Shown: positions 38,807 to 54,100 of the stretch, piece after piece | How the letters are laid out: every line of letters starts with the position of its first letter | Numbering within the stretch: the first letter of the stretch is position 1 | DNA from: Dicaeum eximium | Taxonomy: Eukaryota; Chordata; Aves; Passeriformes; Dicaeidae | DNA: 64,000 nt | Direction: 5' to 3' | NCBI GenBank assembly: GCA_013396995.1 | Contig: VWZP01005323.1 | Coordinates: 124,359 to 188,358, forward strand | Program-made: the position numbers and the translations under genes | The notes under the pieces: model-generated | Database searches by the model: none | The model's input: only the letters and a program-made list of their open reading frames with translations | What the model was told of the DNA's origin: nothing

Positions 38807-41351
38807 CTGCAAGAAAGGAACACAGAGTTAATTGGCTGCTTGAGGCATCCTGAAGAGCAGAGAGAACTTGATGGGATCCGAGTGGAATAAATGAGCTGGT
38901 GCTTTGCAGCTCCTGCTGCTCACAAGCTGCCTGTGGAGCGAAACCCTTCGTATCTAAAGGGAAGGTGACATGACAGGGCTGCTGCAGAGAGCCAGAGTAG
39001 GGAGCTCAGCTCCCACTGAATGCAAACACAGCTCAGCCTTTGTGGCTACAGGTTGTACTCAGGTTGTGCTGGGAGACACCTCAGGCTTAGCCTGAGCAGG
39101 CTGCATTACAAACCAGCTACAATGCTGCCCTGGGGACGTGGCTTTGGGCTCTTTTTGGGGTAACAGGTGACACACTGGCCTGCTAGCCAGGGAACATCCA
39201 ACTGTACCTTGCAGTCAGTACCACAAAATCCTCCTTTCTGTTTTTTTTAAGGCATTCCACATACCAGCCCTGCTTCACCAACACAACCCACGTTTGGAAG
39301 CCTGTTCCAGAAAAATCCCAGCACAGCTCCTCTTCCCCAGGTGCCACAGGGAGAGGAGAGCAGCAGACCCACTTGGCTCCAGCACAGCCCCAACACTGGG
39401 CTGCTCCCATTTGTCTGGACACTGACATGTGCACACACACTCCTGCCAAGTATAAAATAAACCTAGTCTTTAAAGAGCTACAATGTCAGTGCTGGAGAGA
39501 AACAAAAGGCCCAGCAGAATTTCCCTTCCCCGGCTGGCACGGGCTCGCTCCAAGAATCCCCACTCCATCATCCTGTCACAAAGTGATATTTAAAGGCAAA
39601 TAAAGTTCTCTTATCAGAGGAAATTCCTAATGTCAAGAACAACCCAAAAGGGAGTTTAGTGCTTGAAAGGCAGAGATTTATAGCCCAGGAGTCCCTCCTC
39701 AAGCAGAGCTGGGGCTGTATGAGCATACACCCCCCCTGAGGAGTGTCCAGAGGGACATTTCTGCACGGGGAGGGGAGGGGAAGGACAGCTCCGTGCCCTC
39801 TGAGCCAAGCAGGGAGCCAGAACAGCAGCCAGCCCCTCAGCCCTGCCCGGCCACACGCATTGCTGAGCCACAGGACATGCCTCTGGAACAAAAACAGCCC
39901 TGACAAGCCACTGATCAGGCAAGTAAAGGGCACAAGAAGCAAGCAGGAGGTATTTAAATTACCAGGTCGTCTATAAAGCATGGATCTTGCTAGGGTCAGT
40001 CAGACAAGGGGTGCAAGTGCTGGTGTGTGGATATGGAGCAAGGGGATGTGGGCAGCCCTGAGGGCTGGCACCAGCTCAGTTCCCCCCTCAGCAGGACATT
40101 CAGGCAAGAACCTCCTCAGGAGGCTCCCAAATGCTCCTCTGGCTCCGGGACAGCCTCTCCTCCACTTACCAGGGGGACTGGCCTGGTTCCCACTGCAGGC
40201 TGGTGACACCTGAAAACACACCTGGGTGTAGTCTAAGGGGGCTTGAGAGACATACTCAGGGAGGAGTAAAGCAGATCTGGCTGGGAAATCCACGTGAAGA
40301 TCAAGCACAGCAGGTCAGGGCTGTTCTCCAGCTGGGAATGGGCAGGAGGGTGGGATTTATCACCACTCTCAGGGTTTGCACTGCTAAGGACTGGTGCCAT
40401 CCAGAATAAAGAAACTAAAGTGGTCACCCAACTCAGTCTTCTGCTGCCAAAAGCCCTTCAAGCCCAGCCAAGGGGGGAAAACAGGCATCCTTTTCAAAAA
40501 CTGAGGGAAAACAGACCTCAATGCTGCCCTAGTTCCCCTGTGCAACATACGTGTTGTCAAGGCATACAAAACTCGGCTTTTTTGGAGGAGCAGCTTTTTC
40601 TGCCTGCTTACCCTCTCAGCAGAGCTGTTATTTGGTAGTGAAGCCCAAGAGGCTCCAGCTCAGGCAGCTGCTTTCTCTGCAGGACCAGTTCTCACAGCTC
40701 AACATCTGCCTCTTGGCATGGGAACAGGGCTGAACACCAGCCTGTGAAGTTACACCTTCCCTCTGCTCTAAACCCTCCTCCAGCTTTATTCTGCAGGGAA
40801 TAAATCCATGTTCCTGCTGGAATCTAGCACTGCCTGAAGCTGGACAAAATTCCCTGGGGCTCAGAAATACCTGTACACGTTCTGGCCTCAGGCACAGGAG
40901 ATTCTCTGCTCTGAATGAACAGCAACCACAAACACAAACTTGGAAATGTGAGGTGCATCCCTCTCTTCTGCCTTTCTTTTTGCAGAGCCAATAATAAGTT
41001 TATTCCCAGTGCAATCCCAAGGAATTTCTAGGGGGTCCTGCTGGAGTCCAACTCCTTGCACGCTTCTGGTTCTCAGAAATTCCCTCTGGAGAGAGCAGGG
41101 ATTATCATGCAGGCAAACCGGTGCAGCTTTTGCCCAAACAGTGAAATTTGACACAAAAACAAGCCTCGGGCTCAGTGATCCACGCAGTAAAATCAACAGC
41201 CAGGAAAAAACCTCAGTGCTGCTGGTTGGGAGCTCTGGTGTAAATGGCCCTGGGGCAGGGCAGGGTTGGGCAGCCACAGGCTCCTGACCCCTCCAGCCCT
41301 CTCCAGTTGAAAGAAGGAGGTAGAGATGGTTACAGTGCATTTTGAGTCACG

Positions 41352-41371
41352 AGACACACACACACACACAC
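41352..41371. repeat. CA dinucleotide microsatellite
   Basis: About ten uninterrupted AC units in the 5' intron. Confidence 0.95.
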
Positions 41372-44300
41372 TGGGAACTGCAGATAAAACCGTGTCCAAG
41401 CTTGCTGGGAGTTCCCTGAAGGCCATTCCCAGCCCCACTGGCTGGGTTAGATGCCCAAGACCAGGGCTAGCACACCTCTTATCTTCTATTGCTGCTTTTC
41501 ACAGCAAAGCACAAGAACCTCTGGCTCTTGCTGGGTATGGATCATCTGCAATACCTCAGCTGAAAGACAGGACAGGTATTTGCTCCCCAAGCCAAACACA
41601 ACTCCTCTCTCCATACCCAAATCCATCTGTAGCACTGCTGAGTGCTGTTGCTGCTGCTGAATTTTATTCCAGTTGTGACAGCAATCTTGGGACACAAAAC
41701 AGACAACACTGTAAAACCCCTCCCCTTCCAGCATGGAAGGGTCATTCCTAATGGAGCACAGAAAATATTCAGGAGTCTGTGACCACAATGACCCCAAACC
41801 TGGAACCAGACCCATGTCCTGGTATTCAGGGGGATTTTTGTCCAGTCTGGCGAGTCCCCTGCCCCTCCATCCAACATCCTTATCTTGCAGAGTATCACAG
41901 TCTGGCCAGAAAAAATAACAGCAAATTGCCTGTTTCCAGTGCATCTGCTGAGAAAACTCAGATGCAAAGATGGAGCAGTAGCTCTAAAAATAGAGCTGGC
42001 CAGACTTTTCATTCCATGTTTAGTTCCAGTTCTGCCCAACCAATATTGCAAGGGAAATGGTTGAGTTTTTTTTCCAAAGCCTTTATTTAGCTCCTATTAT
42101 CAGTCAGATGAATAAAAACCTCTATGCTGCCAGCCACTTTGGACATTTTTTTCCTTTCTTCATGGAGAAAAGAGGTGAAACACCACACTAGATGCTCACA
42201 CTTGTCTCCAGGCAGGCAGATCCCTTATTTCCCCTGCCTCTGAAAACATGCCAGGTACAGCTCAACCTTTGACCAGCCTCTGGAATTTCCTAAAACAACC
42301 TTCCAGCCAGGAAATTCTGACACTGCTTTAATTAGCAACCAGATTTCTTTGAAAATAGTAACATCTCTACATGGAGCTGATGTTGCTGTTAGTGGTTTTG
42401 AAGCAAGTTTCCTTAGTAACAATCACTTGCAGCTGCCCCAGTGCCTGGGAGGATGGAGCAAGTGCTGGAGCCAGGAGGGGAAGATGGAGATGAGGGAATT
42501 TCCTCTGTGTCCCACACTCCAACCATTTGTGTCTTTAGATGGTGGGCAGCTTTTTCTAGCACCAAAACAGCATTTAAATATAATCCTGCTTACTGCCCAG
42601 TGTGACAGTGCTAAGACTTAAAGAGTAAAAAGAGATTCCAGGAAGTCAAGAGAAACTCAGCTGCTTTTGGAGCAGCAAGTTCTCTGTCCATTTGTTCACC
42701 CATCCTTCTGTGTAAGCAGCACATAATGCCAAACTCACACATTTCTTCTCTATTCCTTTCCTCAAGACACTGATTTCACTTTTCCAGCTCAGGGAGGTAC
42801 ATGTGGGAAGGAGACAAGCTGGACCAGCTCTGTGTCCTGTGTCACTGATCCTCCAAGGCACCTCAAAGCCACACAGAAACATTCAATAACCAAAATAAAT
42901 CTTCACATTGTTGTAATATTGACAACTACATGTTCACCAGTAGCAAGAGAGGCTCTTTTTAGTTCTGGGATTGAAAGGTCTGGGCAGGCTGTGCTGGCTG
43001 GGAGCAAAACCCAGCTCTGCTCCCAGCCCTGGACCCTGCAGGAGGAGTTTATACAGTAAACCATCACTCATTTCCCACAGTCCACATTTATTACCTTTGG
43101 CATTGACTTGTGAAAATAGCACCATGTAAAAGCAAAGCAGTTCATCTCTCCCTGACCACTGCTCCAGACCCCTGTGGAGTGTGTGTGGACAGCATTACCA
43201 GCACTGCTCATCCCCCTTGGGATTTCCTGGGAGGGTCAGATGGACCTGCTGAGCAGGTGCAGCTCAACACCAGGCCATGGGCAATAATTAATAATTCCCA
43301 CTGTTTAGGGGCACATGCAAAACCTAGAAGCAGGGAAAGCAGAAGAAGAACTGCTATACAAAGTGTGGAGAAGCGTTAATTTGTTCTTCCCCACTTTCAA
43401 AAATCAAATTATTTTACTTTCCCTCCCAAGCCCATCCATCCCCCCAGGCACTGCCTAGTCCATCACTGCAGCCACAAGCCCACCTGGAAAACGTGGAGAT
43501 GTCAGAGCCTGGATGGGGTTATCAATCCACAGTGCCAGGGAAAAAACAGCTCTCTGGGAGCAGAGGTCACCTCTGTCCACTCTGCTGCCATGAACCAGCC
43601 TTGGAAACGCTCGGCAGCGCTGGCACCACACCACTGCAGCAGCTAAAGCTAATAAGGTGCCTTTTTGTGCACCTTTTATCCCCACAAACAAATACGCAGG
43701 AGGTGGAAAAGCCCTGGAAAGGCAGAGAGCTTCTGAGTCACTCTGAATTTCTCCAGGTCAGTGATCTGCCCCTTTTGCATCCTCTGCCTGTAATCATTTA
43801 TTCTCATGGAAGCAGTGAATTTACTCATTAACAGCTGACTGTCCCCCTGCTGAGCTTCTGCTGTCCTACAGCAGATTTATTTCTCCCCAGCCCATCCACC
43901 AAAATCCTTTAATAAAATCTCTCACATTTAATGTGTGCCTACCTTTTATTTTCAATCACACAAGAACTCCTTCAACCCTTCCAGGCAGCAAACAAAGGTG
44001 CTTCCCCCACTCCAAGTGGGCACGGCTTTTTATCCAGTCATTTTTTTATAAAATACTCAAGTGCCTGAGAGCAAACAAACCCCACATATAAAAGCACAAA
44101 AGTCAGTGTTTGAGAGAGGGGTGTGCACTGAAATATGCTTTGCCCCAGATTTGCTCTTTTCCTCACAGCAACTTCTGGCTTGTTCTTGTATGTCTGTGTC
44201 TCAAACTCTCACTCCTGAAAATTATGTTTTTCCAAGTTATTCATGGGATTACAGGGTTCTGAATGAGAGGGTTGCCTATGCTTGTATCTCAAGATTTTGA

Positions 44301-47300
44301 CAACCAGGCTTTAGAAACAACCACCCATCCCTTTCACCACGGGGAAGGACAGAGGTGCAAAGTGGCAGCTGTTAAACACCTCAGTAGGGCTGGGGAGAGA
44401 GGTGACCACTGAGACTCCATTTTGCACCAACCTGTTTTCAAGTTTTTCTCTCAAAACTCCGGGGTTTTATTGAGAGAGATCAAAGAAAACACTCTCCATG
44501 AAACCACGGATCCAGAGCTACCAGCCAGCATGAAACCTGCTCAGTGTCATAAGCAGCAGCAGCAGCAACCCAATACTTCATGATGTTATTTTCTAAACAG
44601 TGCCTGTTCCCTTCCTAAGCAGCTTGGCTTAGGTGAACAGCTGATGGAGCATTTTCCACAAAGGATTTTTTCTTTAAACACCACTTCTGAGAAGGATTTG
44701 GCTTGTCCATCGATTTCACACACAGCACTGCTTTATCTTCACAGCATCCTCTGTCCTTCCCCTGCCAGTGCCACACAGACCTCCTGCCAGAGATCCCTGG
44801 GGGACTCAATCTGCAGCACTTGGCACATGGCAGGGCAGAGCAGTGCCATGGCTTGTGGTCTGCACAGGGCTGAAGATCTGGCTAGCCAAGTTTTAGAAAT
44901 GACCTCTGGCAGGGCAGCAGCAAGAGCCTGACTGGCAGCAGGTTCGGCCAGCTGGCACCAAGGAGAGGCACAGAGAACATCCTGCCAAATCCTGCTAAAT
45001 CCCTGCCTACCTGGAGCTGCAAACAGCAAATGCCACACAGCTACAAGTGCAGGGTTCAGGGATGCTGACACACCAACCTGGACATGGTCAAACACAAGCT
45101 GTGCTTAAACCCCAGCAAGGAGTCCCTTCTGAACTCAGATCAGCCTCTGTGTGTGCCAACAGCCACCCAAAGGTCCCTGCAGCCAGACTTGGGTAACCAG
45201 AGGCATCATGGCAGAGCAAAACTGGTCAGGACAGGGGGGGATGGCTGGAATTCCTTGGGATGAGGCTTCAGTCACTTACAGAGAAGGACTTTGCCCACAG
45301 CAGCCTCTCACTGTGCAGGAGATTCCTGCACTTGACTGAGATGGCCTTTGTGACTTCCTAAGTTGCTGGGCAAGGTGTTAGGCAAGCCATGAAAGACAAG
45401 ACTTAAATATTTGTCTTTTAGCCCAAACTTGAGCTACCACACCCTCAGGGAATGGCTACATGGACTCCCCTGTCCTTGGGCACCCTGCAAAGGGGTACAA
45501 GCACTGGTCTGCAAGGCCAGCTCAGCCCAGGAGCTGACTGAGGCCAGAGGATGTGGAGAGGGTCAGCTGCCTCCACCAGGACTCCCACCCCCTCCAGTTG
45601 CTTTAATCCTCCTGCAAACACCATCAGAAACCCAGCACAGAGGTGGCTGTAAAGAGATCCTTAAAACTTCCTGCTGCTGCAGAGATAAGACATTATAACT
45701 ACATTCAGGATTTCAGGTTCTCAGACTATTTACCTTGAGGTGTCAATTGTCCTTGATGGTTAAATGCTTCTAGGAAGCTTCTGGGAATGTGTGGGTGGTT
45801 TTTGTTTTTTTTTTTAGGAGTGGTGTGTTGAAGGAAAATATGTGAATTAATAATTAGCTGGCGGGATTAGTGGCAGTTCATACCAGGGTCTTCCTCCCAG
45901 TAAAATACAGTATTACATGAGAAGAGGAATAAGGAAAAAAGTGGCTCAAAGGAAAAAAATTCTTTCACACAGACACAAAGTTCCCTGATGGCTCCCACTG
46001 TGAAGAGCTATGTGCTGTCCAAGGTGCAGAAGTGAAAAAGCCAAAGCTCCTGCAAGCAGCTTCATGCAGACAGGTGAGCAATAAGCAGGTGTCCCAGGAA
46101 GATTTGGCATTCTAGAGGAATTTACTAGAGCAACTTCCAATCTAGAGTGATTGGAAATCATTCAAATACAGCCAGCTAAATAAATCCAGCCACCTACTTC
46201 ATGAGAGAGAAAAAAACCCACATGGTTCTCAAGGCTGATTTTGAAAGGGCCTTGGTCCACTGTCTTAATTGCCCTCCCTTAAACTAGCAGGAGTTTTGAG
46301 ACTAATTTGAGCAAAATGAAAACTACAACACAGCAGAAACTCTTGTAATTCCAGAACATACAGGAAAAAAGTGCCTACCTATAAATAGAAAAAGTGGGGA
46401 ATTCCAGCTTGTTAATACTACCTGGTGTGCTTGCAGCCTAAATCTGAAATTGCTATGAAAAGCCTGACTTGAGGGATGTCATCTGACTGCAGATATTTGA
46501 GACTGCGAGAAGCAGAGTCTCTTCAGGGAGCTGTCACTCCACACAGAGGGAGAGTAGGTTTTTTGTAACTAATGGCAAAGAACTGACTCAGCTTTTAATG
46601 CCAGATAGACTTTGAAAGGAAATAACCACTTCTCCTTGGAGTGCCCCGTTCTACCATGGCAAATTCTACACAAGGAGCACATCTCTGTCCTGGAAGGAGA
46701 TGACCAGTCCCTGTGCCCAGGATAAAGGGCTCAGTACCTCACACTGAGCATGGCACTGATCTGGAAATGAACCTTTTAAGTCCATCTGGGTCATCCTCCA
46801 ATGCCCCAGTTCACATGGACAATATTCAAGAGAGGCTGATCCCAGCGCTGCCTTTGCTCAGGGAACAATCTCACCCCTCTATTTCAGGGACATCAGCTGG
46901 GTGCTTTGTGAAGAAGACTCAAACTACAGACAGGATACATGAAGGAGAGGATGGCACTGCCACAACCTCTCCCCACATGGCTAAAAAACCCCTGATCTAT
47001 CCATTAGTTCTTGGAGAGAAAGTCAAGATTTAGAGACAAACCTGTCACCCTTCTCTTCCCCAGTGACTGGGCACTGCACAGCTGGGAGGAGAGCCCCGCT
47101 CAGGCCCTTCCTTACTGCCAAACTGTCCCAGCAGCTGTAGATATTGTCTGTAAGGCCTCCCTGGGCATCTGCTGCTGGGACAGGCAGGAATGGGCTTGAA
47201 GTCAAGAGCTGTAATACTTTTACTAACGACAGCCCTGCCTGGTACCTCCTGTTTATCAACGTGCAGTCCAACAGGGTAGAAACTCTGACCTTGAGCACAA

Positions 47301-49070
47301 GGAAAAGAATTCCATTAAAAGTCCACGTTCATTCCTCTACCTGCCAATGACATCACCACCGTGAGAGGATTTCACCCAGAGTTCATCAGTTGCTGCCACT
47401 CATCTTTCTCATTTCCTCATAGAATAATCCAACAGCTCTGGGTTAATTTGGTTGAAATGTTCCCCCAGCTGCCTGCGTGCTGACACACAGGGAACAGCGT
47501 CCACAGTCATGGACTGTTTGCTTTTAAAACATACAGGAGGAATCCGTGACTTTGGCAGCGAAATGTGATGAAACCAAGCCATTAAACCATGGCACATTCC
47601 AGACCCAGATGTATGGGCACAGCTGGGACAAAGCGCTGCCCCCCCAGCAGAACCCAGAGCCTCTGGTGTGCTCAGGTCTTCTCCTCCTTCTCCCTGAGCC
47701 TGCCAGGAAGGAGGCAGAGGGGCTCTTCTCACACCTCCCCCAGTTGCCATTCTTACAGGCCAGCACAGCACAGCCTGCACGGTGCAAGCCATTCGTGCCC
47801 TTTTAAATAAAAGCCCGGGTGAAGCCTCAATGGATTTGCGAGCAGAGCTGCCTCCCCCGAGCTGAAGCTCCCACACAACCAAGCAGGAATTTCAGCCTGC
47901 ACGGGCCAAAATTCCTCAATTTCCTCCAAACAGCTACTCACTAAAAAATCTGGTCTGACCTTTCGTACCACTTTGTTTCTTGTGCTCTGCAATTAAAAAG
48001 TGGCACAGCCGGGACGTCGATTTTTGCACCACTTCTGTAGGGAAGCAGCGTGGGCTGCTGAGGGTTTGGGGGTACTGAGGCAAATTCATGTGGCACCTAC
48101 ACTGTACTGCTGATGTCTAAACTTATCAAACCCTGTCTGTGGGTAAATTACACCCCAATGAAGATGGGGAGCCTACAAATATGGAACCCCCAAGGGCATT
48201 TCAAGCCAAGCAAAGAAGTCAGAAAGGAGTCTGCCTGGTTCTCAGTTTGGGTTCAGCCTGAGAATCGAGGTCCTGAGAGGTGTAATACTCAGCTATTTTC
48301 AAAACCATCCTTCAAGAAAGGATTTTTGGTTGAACATGTCTTAAACCCCCTGGAGCCAGTGTGAGCCTTCAACCAGTTCCTGTAGTTCGCTGTATCTCCC
48401 CATCATCACCCTGCCTTCAACACCTCCCAAACCCAGGCATTTAGAGACAGAAACCTGCAATGCAGGCAGGAAGGAGACCTCTCTCCACAGGGTTAGCAAA
48501 ACCCCGATGATATAACACCAACTTCCCAATGAGCTGGGGTGGGAGGGTGCAAAATCAAGACAAAATGCACCGTGATTAATTTCTCCTCGTTGTAGAAGTG
48601 TCAGATATCACAAGACGGATTTGTGGAACAGGAATGCAGGGGAGGAAAAGCTGAGAAGGGTACATGAGAAACCTTTTGATTTAGGCCAGGTATTAAGGAT
48701 TAAAATCCTTTAAATGGACCAGTATTAAAAAAGAAAACAGCGAAGTAATAGATATGATGTCATACAACTCTGAAAAGAATCAATTTGTATGTAACAGGTG
48801 GTCCCAATTAAACTGAAAGCTGTCTCAGGTACCTCACAAGGCAAGGCTGTGCAGAGCAGTTGGTGGGAAAAGTAATCATCCTGAGTGGCCAAAAGTTCAG
48901 ATTTCCTTGAACTTTCTGCTCTGCCAGTTCACCATATTCTCTGAAGTACGTTATCTCTGCTTGCAGGGTTTATTCCAGCCTTTCATTGTTGTCTTATCTC
49001 CAGCCTCTTCCTGCCCCAGCTTCAAAAAGAACATAGAGCATCACAGAACAATATGAATGAGCTAAAAAAA

Positions 49071-49086
49071 TTATATATATATATAA
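49071..49086. repeat. AT dinucleotide microsatellite
   Basis: TTATATATATATATAA, about seven units, in the 5' intron. Confidence 0.9.
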
Positions 49087-51115
49087 ACACCAGCCCAAAA
49101 TCTTCATCAACTGGGCTACCCAGCACACTTGGAGAGGCAGGAGGGGGTTTTGAATGAAGAGATGAGGAGAAATAACCTCTCCAGGCTGAAGAAGATAACT
49201 ACAAAATTCCCCCCGACCAACCCCTTTGCAGCCCATTGGTTACGTCAAGCTAGGCAGCATCCACTGGGATCACAGCAGCAGGGAAAAAGGCAAACACATC
49301 TCAGTCATGTTTGTGCCAGGAAGATAAACTATGGTCCACTCTTGGGTATGATGGACTAAGCAGCTTATCTACAACTCACACTGCAAACTTTTTGGACAAC
49401 AACCCTGTAAGCAGTTGATTCCTGCAGTTGTATTTGTGAGAGTGCACTGAGCAGCGTTTCCCAGGAGCTGGAGAAAACAACCTTCACTGTCTGGCTGAGG
49501 AGAACACGTCCCAGAGAAGACCTTTTCCTTGGACAACATCCATGCATGACTACTGGGAGAAATCCCCACGCATGTCAGAGCAGCAGGACAGGCCCCAGGG
49601 GGTGGGCAGCCCTCTCCTGACAGCACAGCAGGACCCACACCTCTGCACAGACCCAGGACAGCAGCCAGGCATCCAGGAGATGCCCCAAAACACACCTGAG
49701 CTGAGCCTCTCCACAATGCCCAGGACTACAGGTCCTGCAGCTCTTCTCATTTGCCAGTTAAAAAAATACCAAAAAGATGAAATATGAAAAAAAAACCAAA
49801 AAGCCCCGAACTGCTGGTCCCAGCACCTCCCACACAGTCCTGGGCTTGTGAGTCACAGCCATGTCAGACTCCAGGCTGCTGCTGGGAATTTTGCACAAAC
49901 CTATCTGCCCAGGAAGAGCACGGTTCTGACACCAGAGGCTCCACTGGAGACCAGCATAATCTCCACAGATAAGGCTTGTCTGTGGTGAAAGGAAATTGGC
50001 TGCTTTGCTCCAAAGCAGAGCTCCCTCCAAGCACCTTCCTGCTCTGCCTGCATCTCCTGCCAGCCCTGGGGCCAGCACTGGAGCCCAGGAACAAATCCCT
50101 GGGGTGGGTTCTGGGCCAGCACAGGGGCCAGCAGCAGGCAGGGCTGTGCTCCTCTGTGAACAGCCCCCCCTGGGACCCACCTAACTGGGCCCTTTAGACT
50201 CACTGCACATTCCCAAAGAAAGATTTGAGCCCCAGCACTGTTTGCTCACTGCAGGAGCAAACCCGGCAGCCCCATCCATCAGAGACTGATGCTAATGAAG
50301 AGCAGTAACCAATTAACAACACCCCTGCTCATCAGGGCTCCTGAATCCTGGCTGTGCTGCAGGGTGTTCACCTACTCTGACTACACTAAAAGTGTCCTGA
50401 AAAGCAGCTTTGAGGCCATCCAGGCTATTCACGTTTTGGGCTATTTTTAGGGCTCCCAATGATGTCAGGATGTCTGGGAAGACTTTGCAGATTTAGTCCC
50501 ATTCCCACAGAGTTCAACACCAAATTGTTCACAGACTCATTTTATCCTCAAGGGTTTTTTCTTAGTGCTTGGCTTATACCCTCCTGCTTCTATTGGTATT
50601 TTAATTAGTTTTTAAAAAAAATCTCATTAAACATTATTTTCAAGTGAAAATATGCTGCAACTTTTGTGGTCAAAGTAGATATTTTTAAAGCATTTCCCAT
50701 ATTGGGAATAAAGGTCTAGAACATATAAAAAGTCCCATCTTGCCTTTCCCATTAGTTTTGGGCTGTTGCCATAGAAAATGTGAGAAGCAAAAAGAATGGA
50801 ATAATTTTTAAAGGCACATAGGCAGGAGGGAGCACAACAGGTGATTTAGGCTCCAGATTAGGATTTGTAGAGATGGCAAGAACAACAGCAACAGCTGTGT
50901 TACGGGTGTAACTTGCCCAACATTCCCATTCCTGTGCCTCCTTACATTCCCCAGAGGCCACATGGGCTGCATGCAAGCCACCCATCCCAGGTGCAGAACA
51001 GGGATGACAGCAGAGACTCAGGAGAATTCCCAACCCTGGGAATCACCCACCTTCCCTCACCCACTGGGCTGTTCCTTCATTTCCTGTCTGAGAAATACTT
51101 CAGGTTTTTTTTCAG

Positions 51116-51131
51116 TTTTTTTTTTTTTTTT
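51116..51131. repeat. poly-T run
   Basis: Sixteen T in a row, preceded by another T-run. No TE body is recognised beside it. Confidence 0.85.
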
Positions 51132-54100
51132 CAGTATTTCCAGCTCAGCTCTTTCTGTCATCTCATCTCCCTGTTGGGGCTCATGCTGCCTCATACTCCT
51201 TCAGATTTTAATCAGTCCACAGCACTTTTGATATTTTTTCTTTTCACACTATGAATTATCACCTACAGCATCAACCACTGCTGTTCTGCTCCCAGGACTC
51301 CTTCATGGATGCACCCTGGTTACACCACCACTTCCATGATTTAGGTCATGGGCTGCTGTTCCCATCAATGACAGTTCCCATCTCCATCTCTGCCAAGAAA
51401 ATCCCCTCAGATCTGGACACTGTCACAGCTGTCCCTGGCACCACCATCCCCTGCCACCTCCACGCTGGATGCAGTCACTACAGACAGAAACTCTTGCAGA
51501 TGCCCAAGTTTGTCTGTTCTAACCCCCTGTACCTTCTTGACCAAAGAGGAAAGTGCCCAACTTTGGCAGGTTAACTAGCCAACATTAGCTGGAATGAGTG
51601 CTGGATGATATCCTGCAATTCTCTAATTTGTGGAAGTGCCCAGGCCATGCTGGCCAAGACCACCAGAAGCAAGCTGGAGCATCCTTGCCAGGACCAAAGC
51701 CAATGCTGGCAGAGGATGGAGTAATCCACAAAACTGGAATTCACCCCTCCTCCTCTTAATCCAAAATAGCCCCAGTGCCAGCTCACCAGGCTCAGCCCAA
51801 ACTCAACTGCTTTGGGGTCAGATGAGGAGAAAGGAGTCACAGGAGGCAGCTTTAAGTGCTGGCTTTAGCTGGGAAGTGAATGCAAAGGGGCTGCTAAGGA
51901 TTGCTGCTATTTCTGCTGCGGGGCTTGGTCCTGAAGGCAGAACCAGACACTTGGTTGTGGAATCTATAATCCAATGAAGTGACATGCACAGCCTGGGACA
52001 GCTGAGTCCCTGCCCTGTCCATCACTCTGGCTCCCCAGGCTGCTGCAGAGAACAAACCACACTGACTCACTTGTCCACAGCACATTATGTTGTGAAATAT
52101 TTATTGCCTCCCCGATCGGAAGAAAGAAACATTTCTCTCTTGAACATAATGAAGAACACATTTCCAGCACTTAACAGCTGGAAGCTGGAAAGGTGGCCAA
52201 AGAAAATCCCTAACTATTTTTTTTCCCTTTAAAGTAAGCATCTGGAAAAGTAATTTCTGGGGAAGAGGAACCTTCCTAAATCAATCCAAGGAAAGAGTCA
52301 AACTTGGTCACAATTTACAGGGGCTGATAAGATCATATTGTGAGTGTGATATCAATAACATGGTTTTTGTCTGCCCCTGTCAGCTCGACTCCAAGAGGAT
52401 GAAGAGATTTTTTTCTGGTTTTATTTAATGAAATGCAGCAACTGAGGCTGGCAGAGATTTTCAGTATGGTTTCGATCATCCAGTGAAATACCAGGGAGTT
52501 TTTTAATCTCCACCCCACACTGCTTCAGCTGATACACTCTGGGTGATGCTGACATGTCCCCAAACCCCTGGGATGACACTCCACTCCCTCAAACTGTCCC
52601 TGGGACCAGCTCCTCCAGCCCATGCCAGCATGAACACAGGGAATAACAACTGGCACACATGCTTGCAAAGAAAACACTGCTTTGCCCAGGCCAGAGCCTC
52701 ACACTAACCCTTCCAAAGGATGAGAGGACCCCTCTCCCTCTCCTTGCATGTTAACACCATTCATCTCCACACCCTGAGTGCACCTTGATTTCTGGAGGCA
52801 GTCACTGATGATGCTGCAGGGCTACACATTATCTGCCAAGGAAGCTCTGTGCCATGGCTCATTCACCACCTGAAGGCTGCCCAAATCTGCCTCTGCTCCA
52901 GGCTACAGAGGGTCCTGCTGGATGGGCACTGCCCAGGTCAGTGCTCTCTGCCCCACACCTCAGCAATCCCTGCTCTGGGTGCACTGAGTGCTCTTCCCAG
53001 AAGCACAAGCAGCTGAGGAGAACAGAAATGCTCCATTTTGGATGAGACGTCTGGGAAAATGTTTCTCCTCTAACTTTCATGACAGGTTCAAATTCTTTCA
53101 GAGGGAGGGCTAATGTGTGTTGTTTTTAAACAGATGCTGTGTTATTGTAACCAACAACAGGAAACTGATGGCTTGCCATGTGGTGGGACACAGGGCAGTC
53201 CCCGTGGGGCAGGCTGCTGACTGTCCCCACCATGGCCATATCCTGTGTGCTGGCTGTCACTGCTGCCTGTGGAAAGCACCGAACACCCTTCAAAGGGCCA
53301 GCAGAAGATATGAGGGAAGAGGGAAGGCAGAACCCAGAGCCAAAGCCTTTCCACATGCCCCATCCCATGCACTCTGTGTCCTGTAGATGTGGGGAAACTG
53401 AAGCCTGAAGCCTTTGTCCAGGTGTGTTGCAGCTATGCTGAACACCAAAGGCACTTCCCAAAACGAAGCGTGCCACGGGCAAAGAGACTCCCCTTCCCTT
53501 CCTGAATCCCTGGCTGCTACATACCAGCCACTGGGAGAAAAGATGCTTCTGGTAAATTCAGGACTTCTCTTTGAGAAGCAGGGTCAGCTCACGCTGTTCT
53601 CCAGCACTATCCAGCCCAGCATGCGCCCGGGCTGTGCCAGAACAAACAGCACAACAAATAAACACCACATGAAGAAACGCACGCTGCAGACACGTGTGGT
53701 CACTCTGCTCTCCAGCCCAGAGCCCCCGTGGCTCAGACAGCCACAGCAGCTTCACTCTGCTCCCTGCACAGCCCCACGCTCCTCTGTCCTGCCCAAAGCA
53801 CGTCCTGCTGCTGACAGAGCAGCCAGCCCATCTGCCACAGCTTCACCTGGCTGAGGACTGATGCTTTCAGCACACCTCCAGCCAGCCTGGGCACAAAGGG
53901 CTTGGCACACAAAGGAGAAGGAGGCCAACTGCAAACCACACTGCTGTAAGTGCTCTGCTCAGTCAGCACCAGCAGCACCAACCCACCTGCTCACATTCCT
54001 CACACCGAATTCCTGGCTGAGGCAGCAGCCAGGGACGGGAGGAAGCAGCACAGCCAGAGCTCCTCGAGCACATCCGTCGGTGTGTCCCAGTCGTGCTCCT

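Noticed and set aside
53414..53854. Plus-strand open frame of about 146 codons in the 5' intron
   Set aside because: Low-complexity Ser/Pro/Ala-rich translation with no splice context or family resemblance.
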